This document shows, one piece after another, positions 35,392 to 43,373 of a DNA stretch of 64,000 nucleotides. The stretch covers positions 589,001 to 653,000 of the forward strand of contig NZ_CP139482.1 of NCBI RefSeq assembly GCF_041222825.1, written 5' to 3'. This stretch comes from Candidatus Thalassolituus haligoni. Lineage in GTDB: Bacteria > Pseudomonadota > Gammaproteobacteria > Pseudomonadales > Oceanobacteraceae. Position 1 is the stretch's first letter; every line of letters starts with the position of its first letter. Below the pieces are notes generated by a model. The model was given only the letters and a program-made list of their open reading frames with translations, was not told the origin of the DNA and made no database searches. A program made the position numbers and the translations under genes.

Positions 35392-35901
35392 ATGTCTGAA
35401 GATCCGTTTGAATTGCTTCCCGTGACGCTGCTGTCCGGGTTTCTGGGAGCTGGAAAAACCACCGTTCTGAATCACATTTTGAATAATCGCGAAGGCCTGC
35501 GGGTCGCGGTGATCGTCAATGACATGAGTGAGGTGAATATTGATGTCATGACGGTGGGCCAACAGGTTGCTTTGCATCGTGCTGAAGAAAAACTGGTAGA
35601 AATGAGCAATGGCTGCATTTGTTGTACGTTACGCGAAGATTTGCTGATTGAAATTCGTCAGTTGGCCGAGCCGCTACCGGTGTTTACCTTTACTGATGAA
35701 CAAGGTCATTCTCTGAGCGATATTGCCCGGCTTGATACGCTGGTAACCGTCGTCGATGCGGTCAATTTTCTGCACGATTACGATGCTGCGCTGTGCCTGC
35801 AAGAGGCGGGAGAATCCCTGGGCGAGGATGAACTGGCCGCCGGTCGCCAGCTCTGGAGCGGGATGGATGATCCGTTCCCGGAATGGGAGTTTGGCCAATG
35901 A
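35392..35901 (+). pseudogene. CobW/COG0523 GTPase remnant with two in-frame internal deletions
   Basis: 169 residues against about 400 for the family. The N-terminus is intact ([17 protein letters not shown]alker [12 protein letters not shown] metal motif). RQLA is then joined directly to EPLPV, losing the Walker B segment usually written as DYLLIESTGIS. After [14 protein letters not shown] and ESLGEDE the frame jumps to the family C-terminus ([18 protein letters not shown]), losing the NKTD base-recognition motif and the CobW C domain. The frame stays open, but GTPase function is unlikely. Behind a Zur box, the intact form would have been a zinc chaperone. Confidence 0.75.
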
Positions 35902-36071
35902 CCCTGAGCAACCAGGCTGACGTTCTGGAAGTATCGGCATTACGTGGTCTGGAGGTTGACACGATTGTTGAATTGAGCCGCATTTATGCACCGGATATTA
36001 ATCTGGTGAGACTACCGGCCTCGCAGCAAAGTGGTTTCACACCTCAAGAGCGACAGTGGCTGCAATCGTAG
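35898..36071 (+). pseudogene. Truncated DUF1826-like gene ending in the repeat array
   Basis: 57 residues starting at an ATGA overlap with the CobW remnant. The segment DTIVELSRIYAPDINLVRL resembles the N-terminal part of DUF1826 proteins, which are usual partners of Zur-regulated CobW genes. The stop codon TAG (36069-36071) is supplied by the first repeat of the palindromic array, so the rest of the gene has been lost. The DUF1826 call is from memory of the motif. Confidence 0.5.
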
Positions 36072-36606
36072 GGACGCCCTCCGTGGCTGTCCGAATACGG
36101 AGCCGGTTTTGCGAACGGACGGAGCCGGTCCCTACGTTGTACAAATGGCGGTAATCGTAGGGACGCCCTCTGTGGCTGTCCGAATACGGAGCCGGTCCCT
36201 ACGTTGTACAAACGGCGGTAATCGTAGGGACGCCCTCTGTGGCTGTCCGAATACGGAGCCGGTTTTGCGAACGGACGGAGCCGGTTTTGCGGACACGGAC
36301 GGAGCCGGTTTTGCGGACACGGACGGAGCCGGTCCCTACGTTGTACAAACGGCGGTAATCGTAGGGACGCCCTCCGTGGCTGTCCGAATACGGAGCCGGT
36401 TTTGCGAACGGACGGAGCCGGTTTTGCGGACACGGACGGAGCCGGTCCCTACGTTGTACAAACGGCGGTAATCGTAGGGACGCCCTCTGTGGCTGTCCGA
36501 ATACGGAGCCGGTTTTGCGAACGGACGGAGCCGGTCCCTACGTTGTACAAATGGCGGTAATCGTAGGGACGCCCTCCGTGGCTGTCCGAATACGGAGCCG
36601 GTCCCT
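36067..36606. repeat. Modular palindromic repeat array (6 units)
   Basis: Units start CGTAGGGACGCCCTC at 36067, 36156, 36223, 36360, 36473 and 36562. Unit lengths are 89, 67, 137, 113 and 89 bases plus a truncated last unit. They are explained by a 67-base core and 0-3 inserted modules of 22 bases (starting TTTTGCGAACGG) or 24 bases (starting TTTTGCGGACAC). Each core carries outer arms CGTAGGGAC/GTCCCTACG, an inner CTCCGT/ACGGAG stem and the palindrome TTGTACAA. The array fills the gap between the truncated DUF1826-like gene and the convergent permease and ends at its stop codon. Confidence 0.9.
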
Positions 36607-37812
36607 TCAGTGACGCTCACTGTGCAACTGCTGCAGCAGCGAACGACGGCTGGCAAGCCAGGCGGGTATCACTGCGACCATCAGGGAAATCAGCAGGAGT
36701 AGCCCAAGCCAGCCGAGCAAGCGGATGTCGATGGATAACGGCGTCAGCTGAATGCCGGTGATGTGTGCCAGCCACTGGCTGGCGGCCAGCAGACCCAGTT
36801 GGGTGATCAGCAGCGCCAGCAGTAATGCGCTGCCGGTAATCAGCAATACTTCGATTTCAATCAGGGCAAACACCGACCAGGGGCCTGCTCCTAACGAGCG
36901 TAACGTTCCGAGTTCTTCCTGACGTTGCTGGATTGATACCAGCAGTAACGTGATCATGCCGAGCATGGAGGAGAGCAAGACCAAGGCGGCAATGGATCTC
37001 AGGCTGGTTTCAATCCAGCGGAGATTCTCCCACAGTAAGGACAGTTCGACTCCAGGTAAAATCGCCAGCAGTGCTTCCTGGTCAAATTCATTGATATAAC
37101 GCTGCAGGGCAAATGTCTGGATACGATTGTTCAGCCCGACCAGCAGGGCGCTGACGGCTTGAGGCTGCGCCCCTGGTGAGTGGCCATGAATCTGATCCAT
37201 GGCGTCAAGGTTAATCAGTAATGTCTGGTCGACCGGTGTACCGGTTGGCGCTAGCACGCCGGAGACTTTGAACGGATGGTCGGAGTGGAGGCTGAAACTG
37301 GTACGTCCCTGACCATGAGCCAGTACCAGACTGTCGCCGGGAATATAGCCCAGTTGTTGCGCCACTGCCGCCCCGACGACAACCTCACGAGAGGTGGCAA
37401 ATCCTTGGCCTTGCCGCCACAACAAAGGGCGTTGCTGGCCATAATGAAAATGTGCAAAAAACGCATCGGTTGTGGCGAGTACCCGGAACCCCCGGTGCGA
37501 ATCACCCATCGATAAAGGCACAACCCAATCGACGGCTGGCTGTTGAGTAATGGTTTCAACGCTTGTCCAGCTGATGTTGCGGGTTGGGCTGCCAATGCCA
37601 AACAATGAGTACAACAACAGATTGCTGGAGCCAGTGCGGGCACCGACAATCAGATCGACTCCGGATACCGTACCCGTAAAGGTGTCACGTACCTCATGGC
37701 GAATATGTTCCACCGCCAGCAGTACGGCAAACGCCAGTGTCAGCGCCAATACGATCAGGCTGATGGTGATACGCCGATGCCAGAGGCTCAAGCGAGCAAT
37801 GCGCCATAACAT
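36607..37812 (-). CDS. FtsX/LolCE-like ABC permease of the Zur regulon
   Basis: About 401 residues: N-terminal TM (SLIVLALTLAFAVLLAV), a periplasmic MacB-like domain, then FtsX TMs with QQRQEELGTLRSLGAGPWSVFALIEIEVLLITG. Together with the ATPase encoded just upstream it matches the PA4064-PA4065-type zinc-regulated exporter found beside DUF2796 and DUF3299 genes. The ATG at 37812 is preferred over an upstream frame start that would overlap the ATPase gene. The stop codon abuts the repeat array. Confidence 0.85.
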   Translation of the reverse strand: MLWRIARLSLWHRRITISLIVLALTLAFAVLLAVEHIRHEVRDTFTGTVSGVDLIVGARTGSSNLLLYSLFGIGSPTRNISWTSVETITQQPAVDWVVPLSMGDSHRGFRVLATTDAFFAHFHYGQQRPLLWRQGQGFATSREVVVGAAVAQQLGYIPGDSLVLAHGQGRTSFSLHSDHPFKVSGVLAPTGTPVDQTLLINLDAMDQIHGHSPGAQPQAVSALLVGLNNRIQTFALQRYINEFDQEALLAILPGVELSLLWENLRWIETSLRSIAALVLLSSMLGMITLLLVSIQQRQEELGTLRSLGAGPWSVFALIEIEVLLITGSALLLALLITQLGLLAASQWLAHITGIQLTPLSIDIRLLGWLGLLLLISLMVAVIPAWLASRRSLLQQLHSERH

Positions 37813-37813
37813 G

Positions 37814-38491
37814 TTAAAGCCCCTTTTTAACGGATGTAAGATCTTGCAAGGCGACCGATTGATCAAACCAGCTGGCTTGTCGGTGGTCATGGCTGATCAT
37901 GATCAGTGTGGTATCGGTTGCCAGATTCTGCAGCAGCAGGCGGATAAATGCGGCGGTGGATGCTTCATCAAGGGCCGACGTTGGTTCATCGGCAAACAGC
38001 AGCGCCGGGCGGTTGATCAGGGCTCGGGCAATGGCGACCCGTTGCTGTTGGCCCTGACTGAGACGTCCGGCAGGCTGATGGAATAGCGCTGGCGGCATAT
38101 CCAATTGTTCTAACAGTTGATAGATTCTGTCATCCAGAAAGGCACTGGGTTTTTTGGCCAGCACCGCCGCCAGACGAATATTGTCGGCTACGGATAAATA
38201 CGGCAGCAGATAAAACTGTTGTGAAATCTGGCCGATGTGTTGGGCTCGAAAGGTATCTCGTTGCGGTGGAGACAGCGATTGGATGTTTTCCCCAAGCAGG
38301 CGGATCTGGCCTTGCTGTGGCGACATCATGCCGGTTAATAAACGCAGCAACGTGGTTTTACCGCTGCCAGAGCGGCCGTGTAAAAACAGGCGTTGGCCGG
38401 GAGGAACCTGCCAATGTGGGATACACAAGGCATGCTCAGGCGGAGAGGATGGGTAGTGGAACACGATGTCCTGTAGCTCGATTGCCAGCAT
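37814..38491 (-). CDS. ABC transporter ATPase of the Zur regulon (LolD-like)
   Basis: About 225 residues with Walker A GRSGSGKTT, Q-loop HIGQISQQFYLLPYLSV, signature [15 protein letters not shown], Walker B LLFADEPTSALD and switch His in ISHDHRQA. The ATG at 38491 is used; the upstream frame start would lie within the Zur box at 38515. One base separates it from the permease gene, so they form an operon controlled by that box. Confidence 0.88.
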   Translation of the reverse strand: MLAIELQDIVFHYPSSPPEHALCIPHWQVPPGQRLFLHGRSGSGKTTLLRLLTGMMSPQQGQIRLLGENIQSLSPPQRDTFRAQHIGQISQQFYLLPYLSVADNIRLAAVLAKKPSAFLDDRIYQLLEQLDMPPALFHQPAGRLSQGQQQRVAIARALINRPALLFADEPTSALDEASTAAFIRLLLQNLATDTTLIMISHDHRQASWFDQSVALQDLTSVKKGL

Positions 38492-38514
38492 GGGTTTCTC
38501 TGGAGTATCTGGTT

Positions 38515-38529
38515 TGTTATATTGTAACA
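38515..38529. promoter_or_regulatory. Zur box between the ABC operon and DUF3299 gene
   Basis: TGTTAT-ATT-GTAACA differs from a perfect TGTTAT-N3-ATAACA palindrome at one base. It is placed 24 bp before the ATPase start and 34 bp before the DUF3299 start, so one site can serve both divergent genes. Confidence 0.75.
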
Positions 38530-38562
38530 ATAAAGTGGCCTCGATACTCCAGAGTACTGATT

Positions 38563-39183
38563 ATGAATAAAGGCTTTTTACCTGGCAGCTTGCTGTTATT
38601 GCTCCTGGTTGCTGGTTGCACCGATTCCTCGCTGGCAACTGCGGATACCGGCGAGGGTCAGAACAGCCGTCATGCAATCCGAGAAGTTGACTGGATCGAT
38701 CTGCTTCCCGATGACGATCTGGCGGCACTGGAAGATCGCCCGGCACTCCTCGACAGTATTGAGGAGGGATCGGATGCCGATACCATGGCGAATAGTCTGG
38801 ATGGACAGCTCAGCTCCGATATCTCGATGGAAGAGTCTGCCCGGCTGCAGCGTTATCAGGCTGCCTTGACATCAACCCGTACGCGACAGGAGTTAGACGG
38901 GACACGTATACGGATTCCGGGTTTTGTGGTGCCAATCAACTTTGATGATCAGCAAAGGGTGACCGAGTTTTTCCTGGTTCCCTTTTTTGGTGCCTGTATT
39001 CATGTACCGCCGCCGCCGCCGAACCAGATTATTTATGCGCAGGTGGATGATGCGTTTGTGCTGGAGTCCATCTTCGATCCGGTTTGGCTGGAAGGGACTT
39101 TGCATTTACAGAAAAACGACAACGGCCTTGGCCAGTCGGCATACGCCCTCACCGTTGAAAAGCGTGAAGCGTATTACCAATAA
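38563..39183 (+). CDS. DUF3299 lipoprotein
   Basis: 206 residues. A lipoprotein signal (LLLLLLVAGC) is followed by the family core: VDWIDLLPDDDLAAL, IRIPGFVVPINFDDQQRVTEFFLVPFFGACIHVPPPPPNQIIYA. Proteins of this family are encoded beside Zur-controlled ABC exporters and DUF2796 proteins (PA4066-like). The function is unknown; the conserved Cys-Ile-His-Val-Pro stretch suggests a metal- or redox-active site. It diverges from the ABC operon across a Zur box. Confidence 0.83.
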   Translation: MNKGFLPGSLLLLLLVAGCTDSSLATADTGEGQNSRHAIREVDWIDLLPDDDLAALEDRPALLDSIEEGSDADTMANSLDGQLSSDISMEESARLQRYQAALTSTRTRQELDGTRIRIPGFVVPINFDDQQRVTEFFLVPFFGACIHVPPPPPNQIIYAQVDDAFVLESIFDPVWLEGTLHLQKNDNGLGQSAYALTVEKREAYYQ

Positions 39184-39217
39184 GAGCGGTTAGCCGACGT
39201 CTGAGGTGCGAACAGGC

Positions 39218-39724
39218 TCAACGTCGTGGTAGCAGAATAGGCTGATCGTGATCGAAAGTATCTGCACCCTGTTGCTGATCCGTTATCCAGAGTAGCTGCA
39301 AGGTTTCAATACCGGGGAACGTCGTGATCAGTCGGGAATCCAGTGTGACGGAACCTGCCGCCGGGCAATAAAACTCCCAAGAGACGGTCAGGTCTGTGTG
39401 TTCATCATGATCATGATCGTGGTCGTGCGATTGCTCTGGCAATTCGATCGAGGTGTGTTGCAATTGGCACGGCCTTGACTGAATCACATCCTGGGCAAAG
39501 CGCTGGCGTACATCATCCAATGCCTGTTGCTGTTCGGGGGTATCGGCATGGCCTTCAAATCCGACCAGGTTCATCAAGGGCGAACGCAGTTCAATATGAA
39601 GCGTTGTTGATGATAAAACGGCTTGCAGGGTGGCGACTCCGTGCTGGTGGGCAGGGACTCCCTGAGCCAGTGAGGCAGTGGTCGTCAGTAGTATCCCGGC
39701 AAGGTAGTGTCGATGTAGTTTCAT
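39218..39724 (-). CDS. DUF2796 (zinc-starvation, ZrgA-like) periplasmic protein
   Basis: 168 residues with a signal peptide (HYLAGILLTTTASLAQG), the family start AHQHGVATLQAVL and a His/Asp-rich segment HDHDHDHDEHTD in the middle. The family (PA4063/ZrgA-like) is expressed under zinc limitation and probably binds zinc in the periplasm. SD GGAGG is 6 bases before the ATG and is part of an inverted repeat that encloses a Zur box. Confidence 0.83.
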   Translation of the reverse strand: MKLHRHYLAGILLTTTASLAQGVPAHQHGVATLQAVLSSTTLHIELRSPLMNLVGFEGHADTPEQQQALDDVRQRFAQDVIQSRPCQLQHTSIELPEQSHDHDHDHDEHTDLTVSWEFYCPAAGSVTLDSRLITTFPGIETLQLLWITDQQQGADTFDHDQPILLPRR

Positions 39725-39725
39725 G

Positions 39726-39774
39726 GGCGACCTCCTTTTGTTTGTTATAATATAACAAAAAATAGGAGGTCGCC
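39726..39774. promoter_or_regulatory. Zur box enclosed by a 10-bp inverted repeat that includes the SD
   Basis: The Zur palindrome TGTTAT-AAT-ATAACA is at 39743-39757. It is flanked by GGCGACCTCC (39726-39735) and GGAGGTCGCC (39765-39774), a perfect inverted repeat. On the minus-strand mRNA the gene-proximal arm is the DUF2796 SD. Transcripts started upstream could hide it in a hairpin; transcripts starting inside the Zur promoter would not. Confidence 0.75.
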
Positions 39775-39803
39775 GTTAATACCTGCGTCATAAATTACCC
39801 GGC

Positions 39804-40502
39804 TTAATCCCGCGACTCGGCAAGAAACGCCAGCAGTGCTTGCCATGCCCGTGCTGCCGCCTTGGATTCATAGCAGCTGCCATGATCGGGAGCATTGGCG
39901 GCGGGCAGAGTAAATGAGTGCATGGCCTTGCCAAAATGCATGATCACCCAATCGAGATCGAGGGCATCCAGACGTCGCTGAAAAGCCAGTACCTCGTGTT
40001 CCGGCACCATCGGGTCTCGATAGCCGTTCAGTATCAGCAGGCGCACGGCGGGGTTGGCTGGTGTCAGATCCAATGGGACTTTAAACAGTCCATGAAAGCT
40101 GGCCGCTGCTTCGATGGTCGGCAGCAACAAGGCGCTGAGCATGGCGCACAGCCCACCAAAACAGTAGCCGGTTACCATCAAACGCTTGTCTTTGGCAGCG
40201 GGTTGTTCAAGGGCGAAGTCAGCAAAAGCTTGCAGTGACTGATTGAGCAGTGGGCGATTGTTCAGGTAGGTGGCCATGGCCGCACGGCGCTCTTCCATGC
40301 TGTTCAGGGCGACACCTTGGCCAAAAATATCAACCAGCATGACACTGAAACCCTGCTGATTCAGGCGTGTGGCGATTTGTCGTTCGAAGTCAGCAATGCC
40401 AGCCCAGGTCGGGTAAATGAGTACCAGGGTGTCGCTGCCGGTGACCGGCAGCCATTCGTGCTGGTGGCTCATGGATTGCTGTTGTTGAATCAGAATGCTC
40501 AT
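39804..40502 (-). CDS. Dienelactone hydrolase-like alpha/beta hydrolase
   Basis: 232 residues. The nucleophile elbow GYCFGG carries Cys as in dienelactone hydrolase; Asp in GYRDPMV and His in GKAMHSFT complete the triad. The start at 40502 has AGAGG 5 bases upstream. It reads toward the DUF2796 gene, 79 bp away. The family is broad (dienelactones, other small esters), so a specific substrate is not assigned. Confidence 0.82.
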   Translation of the reverse strand: MSILIQQQQSMSHQHEWLPVTGSDTLVLIYPTWAGIADFERQIATRLNQQGFSVMLVDIFGQGVALNSMEERRAAMATYLNNRPLLNQSLQAFADFALEQPAAKDKRLMVTGYCFGGLCAMLSALLLPTIEAAASFHGLFKVPLDLTPANPAVRLLILNGYRDPMVPEHEVLAFQRRLDALDLDWVIMHFGKAMHSFTLPAANAPDHGSCYESKAAARAWQALLAFLAESRD

Positions 40503-40906
40503 CAGACCTCTTGCCCTGCGGCTGGATAATGGTATCTATCGGCTGTCTGGAATAAGGGATCACGATTTATCTGTCAAGAATACGTGTGGCCGGTTTACTG
40601 GCAAGAGCCCATCGAGCCGGGAAAAAACCGTGTGCAGCGGCCGGGGTTGCGGCGTTTATAAGCCTGGCAACGACCGATTCTGGCTAGCGCCGTGCAGCAG
40701 CTGGATAGTCCGGCGTTAGCCGATGGTTTTGAATGGATAACGGCCAGGAGCCTGTCGGGCTCAGGACTGCTCTACTGCGGATATGCCACTGGCACGGACG
40801 ACGTCATATTGGCCTTTATCGCCAAGCCGCTGTCTTTCTCGCTGGCCTGCTGCGCCTGCCCGCCGTGTAATTATCGATTGACACTTATGTATGTTGGTAA
40901 TAAGTT
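40503..40906. other. Intergenic region without a supported gene
   Basis: Several short open frames exist but none has an SD or family-like sequence. A GAGCC-TGTCG-GGCTC hairpin lies near 40750. The right end (TTGACA near 40878) probably begins the araC promoter. Confidence 0.4.
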
Positions 40907-40926
40907 AGAATACAGTTGTGTATTCT
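40907..40926. promoter_or_regulatory. Shared operator, site a (before araC-type gene)
   Basis: AGAATACA-GTTG-TGTATTCT is a perfect 8+4+8 inverted repeat. It shares the core ATACA-N4-TGTAT with sites at 42193, 42225, 54459 and 58434. Confidence 0.7.
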
Positions 40927-41001
40927 GATGGTCGGGCGGCCGTACTCTATTCTTGATGTATCTGCTGATACGTCTGGCTGAACACCGGGAACCACAAATT
41001 A

Positions 41002-42093
41002 GTGAATAAAAATAATAATGATGCAGTGATTGACTGTGTGTGGGGTGTAACCATGGCAAGTTTGAACCCTGGTGCTGAAATAGAGACGACGTGCGAACAC
41101 TGGGGTGTGCAAATGCACAGCACTCGGGCTTTGCCAGTACCGGTGCCGCGTGTACTGCGCCGGGAATTCGGCGGGCATGTTAACCCTAGTGTCAACCATG
41201 AGTTGGAAAGCAAGCTCACGGCTTGGATCACGGGCAAGTGGACAGCGTTTGATAGCAGCGCCCACGTCTCCGAATTGCAGTGCAAAACCCTGCGGGGGCG
41301 GGAATATCTGCAGCTGGTCTGTCACAAGTCTATCGCGGTGCATGGCCGGGTGTTGCCCGGTGAGTTGCTGCTGGTTATTTGTCAGAGTGGCGGTATTAGC
41401 GATGGTGATGAATATCTGGGCGCGGGTTGCATGCGTGCGATTCCTGCCGGGAGGCCGGTGTCGCTGTGGTGCCATGAACAGGCCAGAGTGCAACTGCTCC
41501 GGATACCCGAGGCCAAGCTGATGCGAACCGTGCTGGGTTTTGGCATGTACTGGCGCGGTGGCCGTTATCAGCCTGGCGATGCGATTGTGTCATCCGAGCA
41601 CGCTGGTTGTCTGGCGGCGCTGGTGGACGACGTTTTTCGACTGCAGCGCTATCAATTTCAGGAAGAAGCCATTGATGATTACGTACGCCTGTGTGACTTC
41701 CTGGTACTGCAGGGCTGGCCGGGCAAAATGACCAGTTTTCATCTGCATCGGTCGATTCAGCATCCGATGCTACGTCTAGCCCGTGACTGGCTGATCCGGA
41801 ATATAAAAAACACCTTCGATATCGACGCCCTGGCACAAGAGTGCTGCCTGAGTTCCCGCAGTCTGTACAACCTGTTTCGCCGGGAGCTGGACATGACTCC
41901 GGGTGAATATCTGCGCCGCCTGAAAATGGAGTGCGCTTACCGAGATCTGTCGGCACCGCTGTCACGCAGTGTCACGGAAGTGGCCATCGATTACGGTTTT
42001 TCCAATCTTGGGCGCTTCGCCCAGCAGTATCGTGAATGCATGGGGGAGCTGCCCTCGGAAACATTAAGGCGTCGTCGGGCCGGGGCTTGCTAG
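41002..42093 (+). CDS. AraC/XylS-family transcriptional regulator
   Basis: 363 residues. The N-terminal ligand/dimer region is followed by a C-terminal double HTH: FDIDALAQECCLSSRSLYNLFRRELDMTPGEYLRRLKMECAYRDL and VTEVAIDYGFSNLGRFAQQYRECMGELPSE. It lies directly upstream of and in line with the meta-cleavage operon, and so probably activates it. The operator at 40907 precedes it. GTG at 41002 is followed by an A-rich codon run. The effector is unknown. Confidence 0.86.
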   Translation: MNKNNNDAVIDCVWGVTMASLNPGAEIETTCEHWGVQMHSTRALPVPVPRVLRREFGGHVNPSVNHELESKLTAWITGKWTAFDSSAHVSELQCKTLRGREYLQLVCHKSIAVHGRVLPGELLLVICQSGGISDGDEYLGAGCMRAIPAGRPVSLWCHEQARVQLLRIPEAKLMRTVLGFGMYWRGGRYQPGDAIVSSEHAGCLAALVDDVFRLQRYQFQEEAIDDYVRLCDFLVLQGWPGKMTSFHLHRSIQHPMLRLARDWLIRNIKNTFDIDALAQECCLSSRSLYNLFRRELDMTPGEYLRRLKMECAYRDLSAPLSRSVTEVAIDYGFSNLGRFAQQYRECMGELPSETLRRRRAGAC

Positions 42094-42140
42094 CCGCTCC
42101 TGGTACTTGCTGGTCGATCCTGGCACTTGCTGGTCGATCT
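42081..42140 (+). repeat. Three imperfect 20-bp direct repeats at the end of araC
   Basis: Units at 42081, 42101 and 42121 share CTTGCT and a GGTCGATC-type end; the last two differ only slightly (TGGTACTTGC against TGGCACTTGC). The first overlaps the araC stop codon. They may be regulator half-sites or slippage products. Confidence 0.5.
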
Positions 42141-42192
42141 TAGTACCCAGGCAGCACCGGTGGTTGTCCTTACAGGATGATTTTTGTACTTG

Positions 42193-42240
42193 ACATACAC
42201 TTCTGTATGTTTGAGTATTGTTTAAATACAGTTGTGTATG
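42193..42240 (+). promoter_or_regulatory. Shared operator, sites b1 and b2, with promoter of the meta-cleavage operon
   Basis: b1 is ACATACA-CTTC-TGTATGT (42193-42210); b2 is AATACA-GTTG-TGTATG (42225-42240). A TTGACA at 42190 overlaps b1 and is followed after 17 bases by GAGTAT, so b1 would cover the -35 region. The layout is typical of repression. The next start codon is at 42254. Confidence 0.72.
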
Positions 42241-42253
42241 TTGAGGTGGTTTT

Positions 42254-43072
42254 ATGAATGAATCAGAACGCAAGTTTGTCACGGCATCCGGTCATCAGAC
42301 GGCTTACTTTGAATGTGGAAGTGGTGAGCCGCTGTTGTTGTTACATGGCTCTGGCCCCGGCGTTTCTGGCTGGACCAACTGGGGTGGTGTGATGGCTGAA
42401 CTGGGCCAGCACTTTCATGTGTATGTGCCGGATATTGCCGGTTTTGGCTTTACCGAGTTCAAGGAAGGCACCACCTACGACATCAAGTTCTGGGTCAATC
42501 ACCTGGTCGAATTTATGGATGCTGTTGGCATCGACAAGGCCTCGCTGGTGGGTAATTCATTTGGTGGTGCTGTGGGTGTCGGGCTGGGTGTATTTGCTCC
42601 GGCGCGGCTGAACAAACTGGTGTTACTGGGTACTCCGGCGGGCACCTTTGTCCAGACTCCGGGTCTGGCCGGTGCCTGGCTGTATGAGCCAACGGTGGCC
42701 AACATGCGCCAGCTGATGGAGCTGTTCCCCTATAACACTGCGCTGATTACTGACGAACTGTTGCAGTCCCGTTTTGAAGCCAGTAATCGTCCAGGCGCTC
42801 AGGAAGCGCTGCGCAAGTTGTTGCCAAAGCCCAACGACGAAGGCGAGACCCTGGTGAAGGGCTTTCCGGAACCGGCATTACAAAAAATCACCGCCCAGAC
42901 GCTGGTATTACACGGCCGCGAAGACAAGGTCGTACCACTGGAATGCGGTATTCGTTTGGTGCAAAACATCCCCAATGCCGATCTGTTTGTGTTTGGTCAG
43001 TGTGGCCACTGGGTACAGACCGAACAGCGCACCAAGTTCATCCGCATGGTCACCCTGTTTGTTGGTGAGTAA
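42254..43072 (+). CDS. Meta-cleavage product C-C hydrolase (XylF/CumD/TodF-like)
   Basis: 272 residues. LLLHGSGPGVSGWTNW is the oxyanion motif of this group, GNSFGGAVG holds the nucleophile Ser, REDKVVPLE the acid, and CGHWVQTE the His. It hydrolyses ring-cleavage products to 2-hydroxypenta-2,4-dienoate and an acid. It is the first gene of the operon behind the double operator. It is clearly different from the hydrolase at 9246. Confidence 0.88.
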   Translation: MNESERKFVTASGHQTAYFECGSGEPLLLLHGSGPGVSGWTNWGGVMAELGQHFHVYVPDIAGFGFTEFKEGTTYDIKFWVNHLVEFMDAVGIDKASLVGNSFGGAVGVGLGVFAPARLNKLVLLGTPAGTFVQTPGLAGAWLYEPTVANMRQLMELFPYNTALITDELLQSRFEASNRPGAQEALRKLLPKPNDEGETLVKGFPEPALQKITAQTLVLHGREDKVVPLECGIRLVQNIPNADLFVFGQCGHWVQTEQRTKFIRMVTLFVGE

Positions 43073-43083
43073 GGGAGCAGCTT

Positions 43084-43368
43084 ATGAAACGCGATGTAAT
43101 CGAACGAGTGTTATGGAATTTGTCGATGGACCGTTTTTCGAAAATGAAATTCAAGGAAGATCCGAACAAGTTCCTGTCACGCTTTGTGCTGGATGAGTCA
43201 GATGTCGAGAAGATCCTGACCTTCGATGTCAAAGCGCTACAGGAAATGGGTGTTAATCCCATGCTGACCATGGGCTACTGGATCGAGATGTCTCCCGACC
43301 GTTCGATGCATACCTACAACCAAAAGCTTGGCTCAACCGGCCAGTATTCCGCATCGATCAAGGGGTAA
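43084..43368 (+). CDS. Class III extradiol dioxygenase small subunit (LigA-like)
   Basis: 94 residues of LigA type: VERVLWNLSMDRF-like start, FLSRFVLDESDVEKILTFDVKALQEMGVNPML and the end MHTYNQKL. LigA-type subunits cover the active site of LigB-type enzymes. It is followed 5 bp later by the catalytic subunit gene. It is small but well supported by its neighbour. Confidence 0.82.
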   Translation: MKRDVIERVLWNLSMDRFSKMKFKEDPNKFLSRFVLDESDVEKILTFDVKALQEMGVNPMLTMGYWIEMSPDRSMHTYNQKLGSTGQYSASIKG

Positions 43369-43373
43369 ACACC

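Noticed and set aside
36031..36471. Open frames of about 130-146 residues within the repeat array
   Set aside because: They consist of repeated translation of the palindromic units, present in several frames, with no SD or family similarity.
36067..36606. CRISPR array
   Set aside because: Repeats are long, palindromic at several levels and differ by inserted modules; there are no unique spacers of constant length and no cas genes.
40692..40928. 78-residue frame upstream of the araC-type gene
   Set aside because: No SD, atypical composition, and its end overlaps the operator at 40907.
42121..42137. Sigma-54 promoter at TGGCACTTGC
   Set aside because: TGGCAC and TTGC are adjacent without the required spacing between -24 and -12; the words are part of a 20-bp repeat.
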